Position numbers and translations under genes: made by a program
Assembly (NCBI GenBank): GCA_019915015.1
Contig: JAHBBC010000028.1
Span: 310,001-374,000 of the forward strand
Source of the DNA: Auriscalpium vulgare
Lineage: Eukaryota; Basidiomycota; Agaricomycetes; Russulales; Auriscalpiaceae
Direction of reading: 5' to 3'
Length of the DNA stretch: 64,000 nt
Notes under the pieces: model-generated
Told to the model about the DNA's origin: nothing
Seen by the model: the letters and a program-made list of their open reading frames with translations, nothing else
Database searches by the model: none
Shown: positions 1 through 10,190 of the stretch, one piece after another
Numbering within the stretch: position 1 is the first letter of the stretch
Layout of the letters: each line of letters begins with the position of its first letter

Positions 1-2517
1 CTATTCAAACATGTTAGGGGAATACCTGAAGTGTGTTGCAAGAAAGACGTACTGTCGCGCCTCCAAGTCGAGACCAAGCTTCAGAAATGCAGTGAGGCTT
101 GGCCGACCATGTTCCTCGCTTGCTGTGCCCCGCTCAGCGTCAAACTCCTTCTCCAAAATCAGCAACGCTTCCTTCTCGGTCGGTGCTAAGACAAGATATA
201 TTAGTTCAAGTGAGCGCAAAATTTAAAAACGACTTCACACCTTTGTCACTCGCCGGTTCATACGGGCTGACTTTTGGCTGGTCCTTTCGTGCCGTTCCGT
301 CGGCAAGTGTGGTCAAGAACTCGGTTTCGGCAGTCCGCCACTCGTCCAGTGGACGTCCGCGGAAATTGAAGGTCGCTTCGCAACGTTCATGTTGCTCTTC
401 AGCTTCCGCCGCGGCAGACTTTGCTTGGTCCAGCTTTTTTGCAAGAAACTTGGCTGATTGTAGTCAGCGCGCAACAAACAGAAGATACGCAGGAGCTATA
501 CTCACCTATCGTGAAGATTTTCTGCATGTTGAAATCTCCGTTGTGAACATTATGCGTGTCGTGGCGGTACCCTGGCCCCATCTCTTTTGTCTGAAGTGCG
601 AGTGAATTCTGCACGGCCCACCGACGCTCAGGCGCCTCGCCCTCCGTCATGCCACACCCAGGAGTGACATCCGGCGAGTTGAGAAACTTGCAGTCATCCT
701 TGTGCCCATTCAAGTGCCATTTTGGAACGACACGGATGGTAAGGGGGAAGTCTGGACGACCGGACGGAAATTTGTCCATGCGCGTGTCGAAGTTAATTCC
801 GTATTGACAATTGATATCGTATGAAGAGATGTGCAACTTGAGATCTTTGTATGGGCGTGTCGCAGACACCGTCGCAAGGTCCACATGGGCAAATCTAGCT
901 CAACAGGTGAGGCTCACAAACAGGTGATTGGACGACAACAACGCACCTTTCGCCTTTCGTCAAGTCAACGGTTGAGGACCCCATGATCATCCCGTGCGGT
1001 GCGCATACTAAAGACACCACTCCCGTGATGCGCTTGCCGTCGAGTCGCTTGCCATTGAGAGCAAAGAACTTGTTGCACGTCGACGTCTACAATATGTGAG
1101 ATACTTCGTCAATTGTAGACGGTTGCATACGTACCTCTTTGCTGCTATCCGGGTCGTTGTCCATGATCTTGAGGTGATTCGCACACTCAACATCATCAAC
1201 ATAATAACCACCGCCCCTCGTGAACGCGACGTCATCAAGATCCATCTTCTTCATGTGTTGATGGAGCTGAAAGTTCCCGTCTTTTGCATAAAACAGTGCA
1301 TGGATGTATCTGCACGCGGCGTCAGCAGACAGCGAACTCTGATATATTTGAGTGTACTCAACTGGTCTTTTGCTGGTACGTCTCTCCAACCGGGGTCCAT
1401 GTTCTTCCCAGGTTGAGGACAGGCAGGACATAGGACGACGAGACTTCCGGCGGCGTATCGATCCTGTACACTCGCTCCAAACTGCTTGAGCGTCTGGATG
1501 AACATGAATTGCCGTTGGCTTGTGAGAAGCTGCCTATATCGATCCTGCGAGGATCAGCATGGGCGACAGTCATGATGAGCGCAAGATAAACTCACCGGTA
1601 CGTCGTCACGAAAAGCGTTGTTTGTCATGCGCAGCTTGACACGGTTGTAGTCCATCACATTCACCTTGGCCTGGAGGGAGAACTGATTGTACTCCCGTGC
1701 TGAGTGGAAAGTTGTCGCCGTTCGGGGGTTCTTATATGACGCGGGCCAGAGCCCTGCGTTTGCCAGCTGCAGTGGGACATCGACAGGATTATACTTGTCG
1801 GGTGGAAAGCAGCCGCAGAACTGGACATTGCAAGTGTGAATGCCGTTGACATGGGTCACTGTCATCGAAACAGGTTCCTTGGCGAAGGGACAGTTGTCGC
1901 CCCCATGTCCAAGGCGGATGACGAGGCCTAGCTCTTGAAGTCCTCTGCGCTTGAAGTACGTGCCGACCCATTCCTCCACTTGGTGAAACGGGTTATCGAG
2001 GTGAATTTTGACGGCGCAGTCTCTGCAGAGCATTCGACGATAGAAGCAGTCACGACAACGGATGTCAGCTGCGGTGCTCGAGCAGCCAGCGGCGGAGCAA
2101 GGGCGGCCAAGGTCATCTGCAGCCTCGTAGCCTAAGATGGCCTCCAACATTTTTGGGGCCCACTCAGTACGCCATTCGCTGTTGACAGTGTGCGTTGGCT
2201 ACCAGGTCTCGTTAGAACACCGAGGCATCAGACATGTAATCCAAACTCACAATATATCTGCTTGTTGACGCAGGAGCCATTTCTTCCTCCTCAGCCGCCC
2301 TCTCCATCTCACTCTCTTCCTCGATTGTCGGCAGATACGAGATGGTTGGCTTTTCGGGCCTGGCAGCGAGGGCGCGGATGCCAAGGGGAACCTGTCGCTT
2401 GTCAACATCACCGTTGCGACGTCGGTGAACTAATTTGATGGTTTCGTCCAGTACGGCTGCACGCGACGGCTCGTATTTGCGCTTTTTGCAGGGGCCATCG
2501 CAATACTGCAGCAGCAA
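1..2517 (-). CDS. KDZ-superfamily transposase with CxC2-like cysteine cluster, 3' end cut by window edge
   Basis: Several minus-strand exons together read as a basidiomycete KDZ (Kyakuja-Dileera-Zisupton) transposase. The exon at about 2150-1605 has the cysteine-rich cluster (CSAAGC, CRDC, CRDCAVKIH, then CNVQFCGC). Next come CPACPQPGKN (about 1435), AKDGNFQLHQH and GGGYYVD (about 1230), a CAPHG...VDLTKGER segment (about 1015-955) where the family usually has C-x-RH, and the catalytic core with SYDINCQYG (about 830) and HLNGHKDDC followed by PGCGMTEGEAPERRW (about 725-625). The terminal segment is acidic/helical and runs off the left edge. The reading frame changes by one base near 1355 without a recognisable intron, so the copy may be inactive or the assembly has an indel. 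The start at 2517 is the first Met of the most upstream open exon. It is a different class from the KDZ transposase at 53.6-57.0 kb. Confidence 0.82.
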
Positions 2518-2894
2518 GGACAGAGTGAGAGAATAATGTCAGTGTGGAGGGTACTGACGGTCCAAGCAAGCACATGTGCGCCAGACCGGCCACACTGGCA
2601 GGAACAATGGAAAACGGATAATTGTAAGCAGAGTTATGATACGAAGTCCAACTACAATTTCGGGATAGGCTACCTGACAAGTGTGAACTGGATATACGTG
2701 TCATATAGTACAAAGATAAAATTGCCATTAGGAGGGGAGCAGACGAGCAAGCACATACAGGACAGCATGACCACATGAGCAAGGAGGATCGTCAATGTAG
2801 CGTAGGCAAACTGGGCGCACTAGGCGGTTATCGGGCGCGACGAGAACATGACCCCCTCCACGCCTGCGGAAATCGGGCTGCACACGACCGCAGC
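2518..2894. other. Gap between KDZ transposase and cyclin pseudogene
   Basis: No supported gene. Short ORFs on both strands lack recognisable composition or splice structure. It probably contains the KDZ transposase promoter, but no clear TATA box was picked out and no terminal inverted repeat for the left element was found here. Confidence 0.4.
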
Positions 2895-3796
2895 TCATAA
2901 GATGACAACCTCCTCGCCTTGCGCAGAGTCGAGCGGGGTCGACGGGAGTACACGTGGGACTTCAACGCGGAATGTGAGGGAGGTCTCGGGGGTGTCAGGC
3001 GGCGAGGCCGGCGAGGGGTACGTGATCGTCAGGCTCGGGATCATGATGGGCGCGGCCCCGGGCGACGCGCGGTGCCCGAACGACGGGACGCTCGACGCCG
3101 TGCTGGCGCCGGGGTGTGCGAACGGCGAAGGCGCGGGCGTCGGGAGGGAGATGGGAGAGTACGGGCCCAGGCCGGCGAAGTCGCGGCGCACCTGGATCTC
3201 AAAGTCGTGCAGGGTGGCGGGGTCAACATTGAGCTACCACTCGAGATAGCTACACATCTCGCGCTCCATCTGGTTGATTTCGCGGAGCGCGAACATGCCC
3301 TGGCCGACGATACACGAGCTCTTGATGCTGTATGTGTCGTCGCAAATGATCTTGGAAGCAATCATGAAGGCAGAGATGAACAGTCGATGGCCGGAGGAGC
3401 CCTTCGCTGCGGGGAACCGGGCCTTCAGACGCTGGAGGAGGTAGAGGGCGGCGAAGGTAACCGATGCGTGCAGCCGGGTGCGGTGCAGCGCATATGCGAT
3501 GAAGTGCTCCAGGCGCGGGTTGGGCGCGTTGGTTGGGGGCGCGGGGAGGGGAGGGAGGTCGGGACAGGCGAAGAGGTGCGAGACGAATCTAGCACAGAGC
3601 TTCGCTGTTGGCTCATGGCCGTGGTACGGATCGCTCGCCGACTGAGGCGGAGATGAATATATATAGAACAAAGGAAAGCGCGGGGGATGCGCACCGAAGG
3701 GGCCGCGCCGTGTGCGGACGGGCGGGAGATCTTGTGGGCCTTGCGGAAGGCGGGCGACGGGTGCCGAGCGACGGGAGGACCGGAGACGGTGGCCAT
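2895..3796 (-). pseudogene. PHO80-like (Pcl) cyclin pseudogene
   Basis: The minus strand encodes a cyclin-box protein of the PHO80/Pcl type, which in fungi binds Pho85-class cyclin-dependent kinases. The segment from ARFVSHLFACPDL through HFIAYALHRTRLHASVTF, LLQRLKARFP, GHRLFISAFMIASK and GQGMFALREINQMEREM is typical of the family. Immediately after CSYLEW a TAG (about 3234-3236) sits where the family has Gln (CAG), and translation then resumes in the same frame with LNVDPATLHDFEIQVRRDF and a Pro/Ser-rich tail ending at 2895. The N-terminal part (Met at 3796, MATVSG...) is in another frame from the cyclin box, so at least two lesions or one lesion plus an unrecognised intron are present. Substitutions next to the normally conserved ICDDTYS stretch support relaxed constraint. 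A sequencing error at the TAG is possible but would not explain everything. Confidence 0.8.
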
Positions 3797-3949
3797 GGGG
3801 GACGGGGGCTGGTATGGGGTGGGGAGGGAGGGATGAACTCGTACGGATCGCATGAGGTTGGCGCGCTATGAACAAAAATAGTGAGCAAGCGCAGAGTATC
3901 GCTACGAAGTTGGACGTACCGTGAACACACCTTGCGACACGCGGTCCAA

Positions 3950-5210
3950 GGTTGGAGACACAGAGACGATCGGAGGAAGCAGAGAGACGTGGGGGAACAC
4001 CCGCAGCTCACTCGGAGTAGACGGCACGTCAAACTCTTCGCGGGCTGTGTGCGCTGCAGTGCAGAGGGGATAGGACGATGTAGGAGTAGACGGCACGTCG
4101 GACTCTCTGCTGGTGGGGAAGGAGGAGGGTGTGGGTGTCTCAGCCGACGGCGACTGGTGCTGTAAAATAACAATCAGTGAGAAAAATCGCAGAAGAGAAG
4201 AAAAAACACACCGAAGGAGCCAGAGTGTGTTGCGGACTTTCCGGGAGGGGCAGGGACAGAGCAGAGGGTGAGAGCAGAGTGGGGACACGCGAACGCCGCT
4301 GCCTTCGCTCACGGAGACCCGGAGGTTGGAGACGCCGAGCAGGACGCGCGGTAGGGAATAAAGCAGAGGGACGGGGGGTAGCACGTACAGCACGCTCGGA
4401 GTAGACGGCACGTCCGACTCTCTGCGTACTGAACACACTGGGGGTGGGGAGGGGAGGGGAAGGGCGGAGGGTGAAGGTGACGTGGCGCGAGAAGTGCGAC
4501 TTGTCATGCGAGCAGCTGTGGACTTAGAGTTCAGACTTCGACCGGCAGCGCCCGACTTGCGCTGAGTGTGAACTCTAAGTCCACAGCTGCTATCATCATC
4601 AAGTCGCACTTCTCGTGCCACGTCACCTTCACCCTCCGCCCTTCCCCTCCCCTCCCCCACCCCCAGTGTGTTCAGTACGCAGAGAGTCGGACGTGCCGTC
4701 TACTCCGAGCGTGCTGTATGTGCTACCCCCCGTCCCTCTGCTTTATTCCCTACCGCGCGTCCTGCTCGGCGTCTCCAACCTCCGGGTCTCCGTGAGCGAA
4801 GGCAGCGGCGTGCGCGTGTCCCCACTCTGCTCTCACCCTTTGCTCTGTCCCTGCCCCTCCCGGAACGCCCGCGACAGACTCCGGCTCCCTTCGGTGTGTT
4901 TTGTTTTGGCCGAATCCATGCATTTGTGCCTACTAACTGTTATTTTACAGCACCACTCGCCGCCCGCTCGGACTCCGGCTGCTTTCTCCAGGTGCGCTCT
5001 CGCTGCTCTATCGCCATGTCTGTGCTCGTGCTCATTGTCTGATTTAACAGCAACAGGCGTCACCCGTTGGACCTCAGCGCCCTCCGCCGCTCTGCCCCTC
5101 TCTCCAGTGCATCCAGTTTGCAGAGAGTTTGACGTGTCGTCTACTCCGAGCAGGCTGCGTGTGCTCTCCCACATCCCTCTGCTTCTTCGCCACTGTGCAG
5201 TGCTGCTCCG
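3950..5210. repeat. Large foldback inverted repeat with repeated DVPSTPS-coding modules
   Basis: Two arms of about 390 bp are nearly reverse-complementary: left about 4140-4533, right about 4569-4970, with a 35-base loop (4534-4568). The innermost stem is perfect over 23 bp (4511-4533 against 4569-4591). Weaker homology continues outwards to about 3950 and 5210. A short module encoding E-S/F-DVPSTPS recurs about five times, inverted on the left (about 3985-4050, 4080-4110, 4385-4440) and direct on the right (about 4675-4750, 5115-5195). Acceptor-like TTATTTTACAG sequences precede some modules on each arm. Both arms are open for long stretches in the strand that reads outward from the loop. 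It may be an inverted duplication of part of a repetitive gene or a foldback element; transcription across it would give a long hairpin RNA. Confidence 0.8.
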
Positions 5211-5473
5211 CGGTTTGCATTGTGCGGCGGTCCGCGTCTCTCTCGTACCTCTGTCTGCGCCACATCGGTGTAGACTCCGTACGTGGTTCACCATGCATTC
5301 TATTAATTCAGACACTAATGCGCCGGCTTGTAGTACGCGGGGTTCACGTTGGGTTGATCGTACGGTAAACACGCACCTCGTTGTAGTCGACCTCAAGATT
5401 GCCTACGTGAGTCTCAATCTACGTTATTTACAATTCTGATCGCTAATTCTAGGACAGGGTCAGCCGCGAAGAG
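5211..5473. other. Gap upstream of uncharacterised gene
   Basis: No gene supported. It joins the outer edge of the foldback repeat to the start of the next gene and would hold that gene's promoter, but no clear element is visible. Confidence 0.3.
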
Positions 5474-7540
5474 ATGGTTCCGTTCCCGTTCCCGCTAGCA
5501 TTCTGGACGTCCGATGACGAGTCCGATACCGTCGTGATCGCAGCCAACACATCATTCATCCCCTGTCCCATGCCTTCCGACCCCCCGCCATCTGTCCACG
5601 TCCAAAGCGACGGCTTGTGGGGCGTGTATGAGTGGACGCGCATACCCCAAACCTATGACGTCTCCTCGCCTTACTTAGCGTATATCAATGTTCCTCACCA
5701 TGGCACCAATGACATTCTCACGGACTCGGTCGATAAAACAATGTGGATGCCACTTGACAAGGACGGCCGGCACCGGCGTACAATGGCTGACAAAGTCCGA
5801 GAGCCTCTGCACGCCAGGCTGAACGATGCGTGGAAGGTCACCAACACCGTCTTCCCGCAGGCCCGTCGTCATAAAACCGTTGCTCACGTAACAATCCCTG
5901 ACGAGGCGCTGCGACGTGCGCAAGATAGCTATTATCGTCTTGAGGATGGGGTCCAGTCATGGGATGACTTCGTGGATTTGTTCCGCGCTGCACAACGTGG
6001 CCTGCTCGAAGTCTTTGCCTTCCGCGACTGGTGGGAAGATCAAAAGAATGACATCCTGAAACCTGTCGGGTCTGCCCCTCCCATTCGGCCGAGTACTCGC
6101 GGCTCCATCGTAACTACTATCACCCAGTTCCACGACTACCATCGCATGAATGTGGCTGTCTACATGGTTGTCCGTGCGGGGCAGTGGGATCTCTCACCTT
6201 CTCGTTGGCGCCCTCGATCACCACTGCATGATCGTGGACGCCTCACGGGCCCGCGATCTGTCACCGAAAAGCATACGAAGCCCCTTGGTTCTACCCGCCT
6301 CACGTCATGCATGTTCGGTCTTTCGAGTCGGCAGCCAGGGGCCACTGTCCGCGGGAGGACAGCCTCAATCCATCCGACGAATACCAAGCATCCATGGGAA
6401 TCGTGAAGGGTCCCAAGCAGAAGCGCGGCCATGGTGCGTTGTCCTATTCTCATATGACAGCTCTCTTGCTCATGTGAAATCCACAGCAACGGAAAATCGT
6501 GACAGACTTATGCACTTGAAGGAGATCCGTCGATCATCGGACATTGCTGACAGCCCAGCGTACTTTCCTCCCATATCCATGTTGTACTTCACTGCTAAAT
6601 GGACCAATCCTCCGAGCTTGTTGCGCAACGATGAGTCCGTGAGCCGCCAGCGCCGCATGTTTTCCCACCCACCATACTATCTTTTTTGGGGGCTCAGACG
6701 TCAGAAAAGCAAGCCCTTTACTTCACGCGCTACCTCCAGCTCTTTCCCTACATCCGGGATCGCCACCTTCATGTTCCCGATGGCGGCGCGCGAGGGATCA
6801 ACGGCCTTGACACCAAAGACTGGCGGGAGATTCTCGGCGACACATACTGGAAAAAGTGCTGGCCGCTACCCAGCGTAGGGACGCCGTACGACCCTGCTGC
6901 ATTTTACCGGTATGGAGGTCGCCTTCTGTTTGGTGATCAAATCCACGGGCAAATCATATCTGGCGACCTCAATCCCATTCAGCCGATGGCCTGTGGATGC
7001 CCCGTGACGGCGGAGGTCTTTCAGAGCAGCGAGTTGCGATACTCTGTCATTGCCCAGTCTCTCCTCTGCTCAATCGCCGATGAGCTGCATGCCCTGGAGC
7101 ACACACTTCGCGCCACATCCAGCTTCGTCAGGGAGGGCTCCTTCGAAGAGCTCGTTTCTCGGTTCATTTGGCCATTCGGTGCCGACTCGCTTCATGGCTG
7201 GGAGGTGATCAACCCGGAAGGTCGGAGAGAGTGGTTGGACATAGTCAGGGAAATCGTCAGTGCTTGGCCGATCTTCGACAGCTATCCATGGCGGGGTTAC
7301 ACAGCTGCAGAGTTGCGTGCCCTTACTTTCCAGACACTCTCGCGCGACGTCTACGTTGACGTTGAGGGCCAGCTCCTGGCATGCTATGTTCGAGCGTTCA
7401 TGGTGACTTTCGGCTGGTATTCTGATTCCACATTGGGAATCAGTTCTTTCAAGGAGAAGAATAGCGCGTCGGAGTCCGAAGTAAAGTACACTTTACGGGT
7501 TCACCCGAGGCTCACCCGCGTTTTTCCGGAGCATTATTAA
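5474..7540 (+). pseudogene. Uncharacterised basidiomycete family protein, frame-broken
   Basis: Several open segments belong to one long protein of a family common in Agaricomycetes but without known function. Segment 1 (5474 to about 6180) begins MVPFPFPLAFW and includes GVYEWTRIPQTYDVSSPYL and SWDDFVDLFRAAQRGLLEV. A third-frame segment around 6275-6470 reads AYEAPWFYPPHVMHVRSFES. The next (about 6480-6690) contains SPAYFPPISMLYFTAKW, and the last (6690-7540) starts GAQTSEKQALYFTRYLQLF and includes YRYGGRLLFGDQIHGQ. Introns may account for some frame changes, but at about 6690 the frame slips inside a T/G homopolymer with no room for an intron. The final 40 codons lie inside the first unit of the 469-bp array, so the original C-terminus may have been replaced. 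No signal peptide or membrane segment is seen. Confidence 0.65.
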
Positions 7541-9398
7541 ATTCTTTCTGAGCACAATACATATTAAAAGACTCAATGTCGCTGGGTCAGCTCAGAGGCT
7601 GAGTGCTATTGAGTGCGACATATATCAACATTTGAATATTGACAGCTCTATTGGCTTCTGGGCAGGTGCAATATGAAATAAATTTGAGCTCACCGAAATA
7701 AAGAAAGATTACTTTTCATTTGCGGTCCAGAAGAATTAAAGATCGCAAACTGCCATGCCTGTGCATCTTGAAGGGGGACTACGAACCTTTGAAGGGTCCA
7801 TACATTTTCTTGAAGGGTGTCTACAACTTCCTGAAGGTTCGTACATTTTCGACCTAGGCACCCTACACATCTCTTGAAGCATATCCTGTTCTGATTCCAC
7901 ATTGGGAATCAGTTCTTTCAAGGAGAAGAATAGCGCGTCGGAGTCCGAAGTAAAGTACACTTTACGGGTTCACCCGAGGCTCACCCGCGTTTTTCCGGAG
8001 CATTATTAAATTCTTTCTGAGCACAATACATATTAAAAGACTCAATGTCGCTGGGTCAGCTCAGAGGCTGAGTGCTATTGAGTGCGACATATATCAACAT
8101 TTGAATATTGACAGCTCTATTGGCTTCTGGGCAGGTGCAATATGAAATAAATTTGAGCTCACCGAAATAAAGAAAGATTACTTTTCATTTGCGGTCCAGA
8201 AGAATTAAAGATCGCAAACTGCCATGCCTGTGCATCTTGAAGGGGGACTACGAACCTTTGAAGGGTCCATACATTTTCTTGAAGGGTGTCTACAACTTCC
8301 TGAAGGTTCGTACATTTTCGACCTAGGCACCCTACACATCTCTTGAAGCATATCCTGTTCTGATTCCACATTGGGAATCAGTTCTTTCAAGGAGAAGAAT
8401 AGCGCGTCGGAGTCCGAAGTAAAGTACACTTTACGGTTCACCCGAGGCTCACCCGCGTTTTTCCGGAGCATTATTAAATTCTTTCTGAGCACAATACATA
8501 TTAAAAGACTCAATGTCGCTGGGTCAGCTCAGAGGCTGAGTGCTATTGAGTGCGACATATATCAACATTTGAATATTGACAGCTCTATTGGCTTCTGGGC
8601 AGGTGCAATATGAAATAAATTTGAGCTCACCGAAATAAAGAAAGATTACTTTTCATTTGCGGTCCAGAAGAATTAAAGATCGCAAACTGCCATGCCTGTG
8701 CATCTTGAAGGGGACTACGAACCTTTGAAGGGTCCATACATTTTCTTGAAGGGTGTCTACAACTTCCTGAAGGTTCGTACATTTTCGACCTAGGCACCCT
8801 ACACATCTCTTGAAGCATATCCTGTTCTGATTCCACATTGGGAATCAGTTCTTTCAAGGAGAAGAATAGCGCGTCGGAGTCCGAAGTAAAGTACACTTTA
8901 CGGGTTCACCCGAGGCTCACCCGCGTTTTTCCGGAGCATTATTAAATTCTTTCTGAGCACAATACATATTAAAAGACTCAATGTCGCTGGGTCAGCTCAG
9001 AGGCTGAGTGCTATTGAGTGCGACATATATCAACATTTGAATATTGACAGCTCTATTGGCTTCTGGGCAGGTGCAATATGAAATAAATTTGAGCTCACCG
9101 AAATAAAGAAAGATTACTTTTCATTTGCGGTCCAGAAGAATTAAAGATCGCAAACTGCCATGCCTGTGCATCTTGAAGGGGGACTACGAACCTTTGAAGG
9201 GTCCATACATTTTCTTGAAGGGTGTCTACAACTTCCTGAAGGTTCGTACATTTTCGACCTAGGCACCCTACACATCTCTTGAAGCATATCCTGTTCTGAT
9301 TCCACATTGGGAATCAGTTCTTTCAAGGAGAAGAATAGCGCGTCGGAGTCCGAAGTAAAGTACACTTTACGGGTTCACCCGAGGCTCACCCGCGTTTT
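7421..9398. repeat. Tandem array of 469-bp units, about 4.2 copies
   Basis: The segment starting TCTGATTCCACATTGGGAAT recurs at 7421, 7890, 8359, 8826 and 9295, giving spacings of 469, 469, 467 and 469 bases; the last copy stops near 9398. Copies are almost identical; the seen differences are single-base losses in G runs (near 8437 and 8711). Each unit starts with a short palindrome (TGATTCC/GGAATCA) and contains several TTGAAGGG submotifs (about positions 340-420 of the unit). The first unit holds the 3' end of the preceding gene, so the array arose by duplicating gene end plus downstream DNA. Small minus-strand ORFs in each copy are repeated shadows and are not called as genes. Confidence 0.95.
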
Positions 9399-10190
9399 CC
9401 GAAAAAAATCGATTTTAAATTCAATTACTTTATTCTTTATATATATATATTATGCATAATATATAATCCTTTTTATAACCTACATGTTTAATTTAAATGC
9501 TTTCATTGAGCGCTACTGTAGCAAATAACAAAATGCAAACATGTAGAACTCATCATATGTAAGTATATAATTGTAGCTCCCTTTTCATCTCATTAAATAC
9601 ACCTCAATCAGTAGCTAAGGAAACCCTTAAAATCTTGCATCCCAGGAAATCTCCAATTTGTCACAGGTATCAACTGTTACATTTTCGAATTCATGATATA
9701 TTCTTCTTCACTTTAGTTCCCATGCTTGCGTGGAATCGCCTGCCGTGCGTAGCAACGGCTCTCTTCAACATGTCCTTCACCGTGGACGCCGCGTCCCAAT
9801 TTCACCGAGCGGAAGTGTCTCGCGCACCTGGCAGAGATGGACCTTGACGTGTAATTTGTATCTGTACTTGACATGATCTGAGTGTATCTATATTTGACAT
9901 ACTTGACATCTTTCCAGCTATGATTGTATTGATTTGCTGCACTGATTACCTGCGCGACAGCGAACACCACTGAAGCAGTAAGTCCCCACGCTAACAATGG
10001 CGACCGAGCTAGCCGATGACGGCCACACTCCCCGCGTCACAGGTGCCGTAGGCATATTTTGTTTGTACGTGTATCTACTGACGGTCTTTTGTTTGCAGAC
10101 TCGAACCGGGACCCAGCTTCAACCTGCTCTTACTCTTCACTCACAGATTCGACGTCCTTTTCCACCCATCACACTCACCATCCACTCGTC
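9399..10190. other. AT-rich spacer after the tandem array
   Basis: From about 9405 to 9640 the sequence is clearly AT-rich, with TATATATATATATTATGCATAAT-type runs (about 9436-9460), unlike the GC-rich surroundings. No coding signal is seen. The last 200 bases before 10191 are less skewed and contain plus-strand pyrimidine-rich and CTCACC-type leader sequence that could belong to the next gene's promoter and 5' UTR. Confidence 0.6.

Noticed and set aside
7690..9365. Repeated small minus-strand ORFs (MWNQNRICFKRC..., MYFTSDSD...)
   Set aside because: They occur once per 469-bp unit because the DNA is repeated; no sign of selection or splice context.
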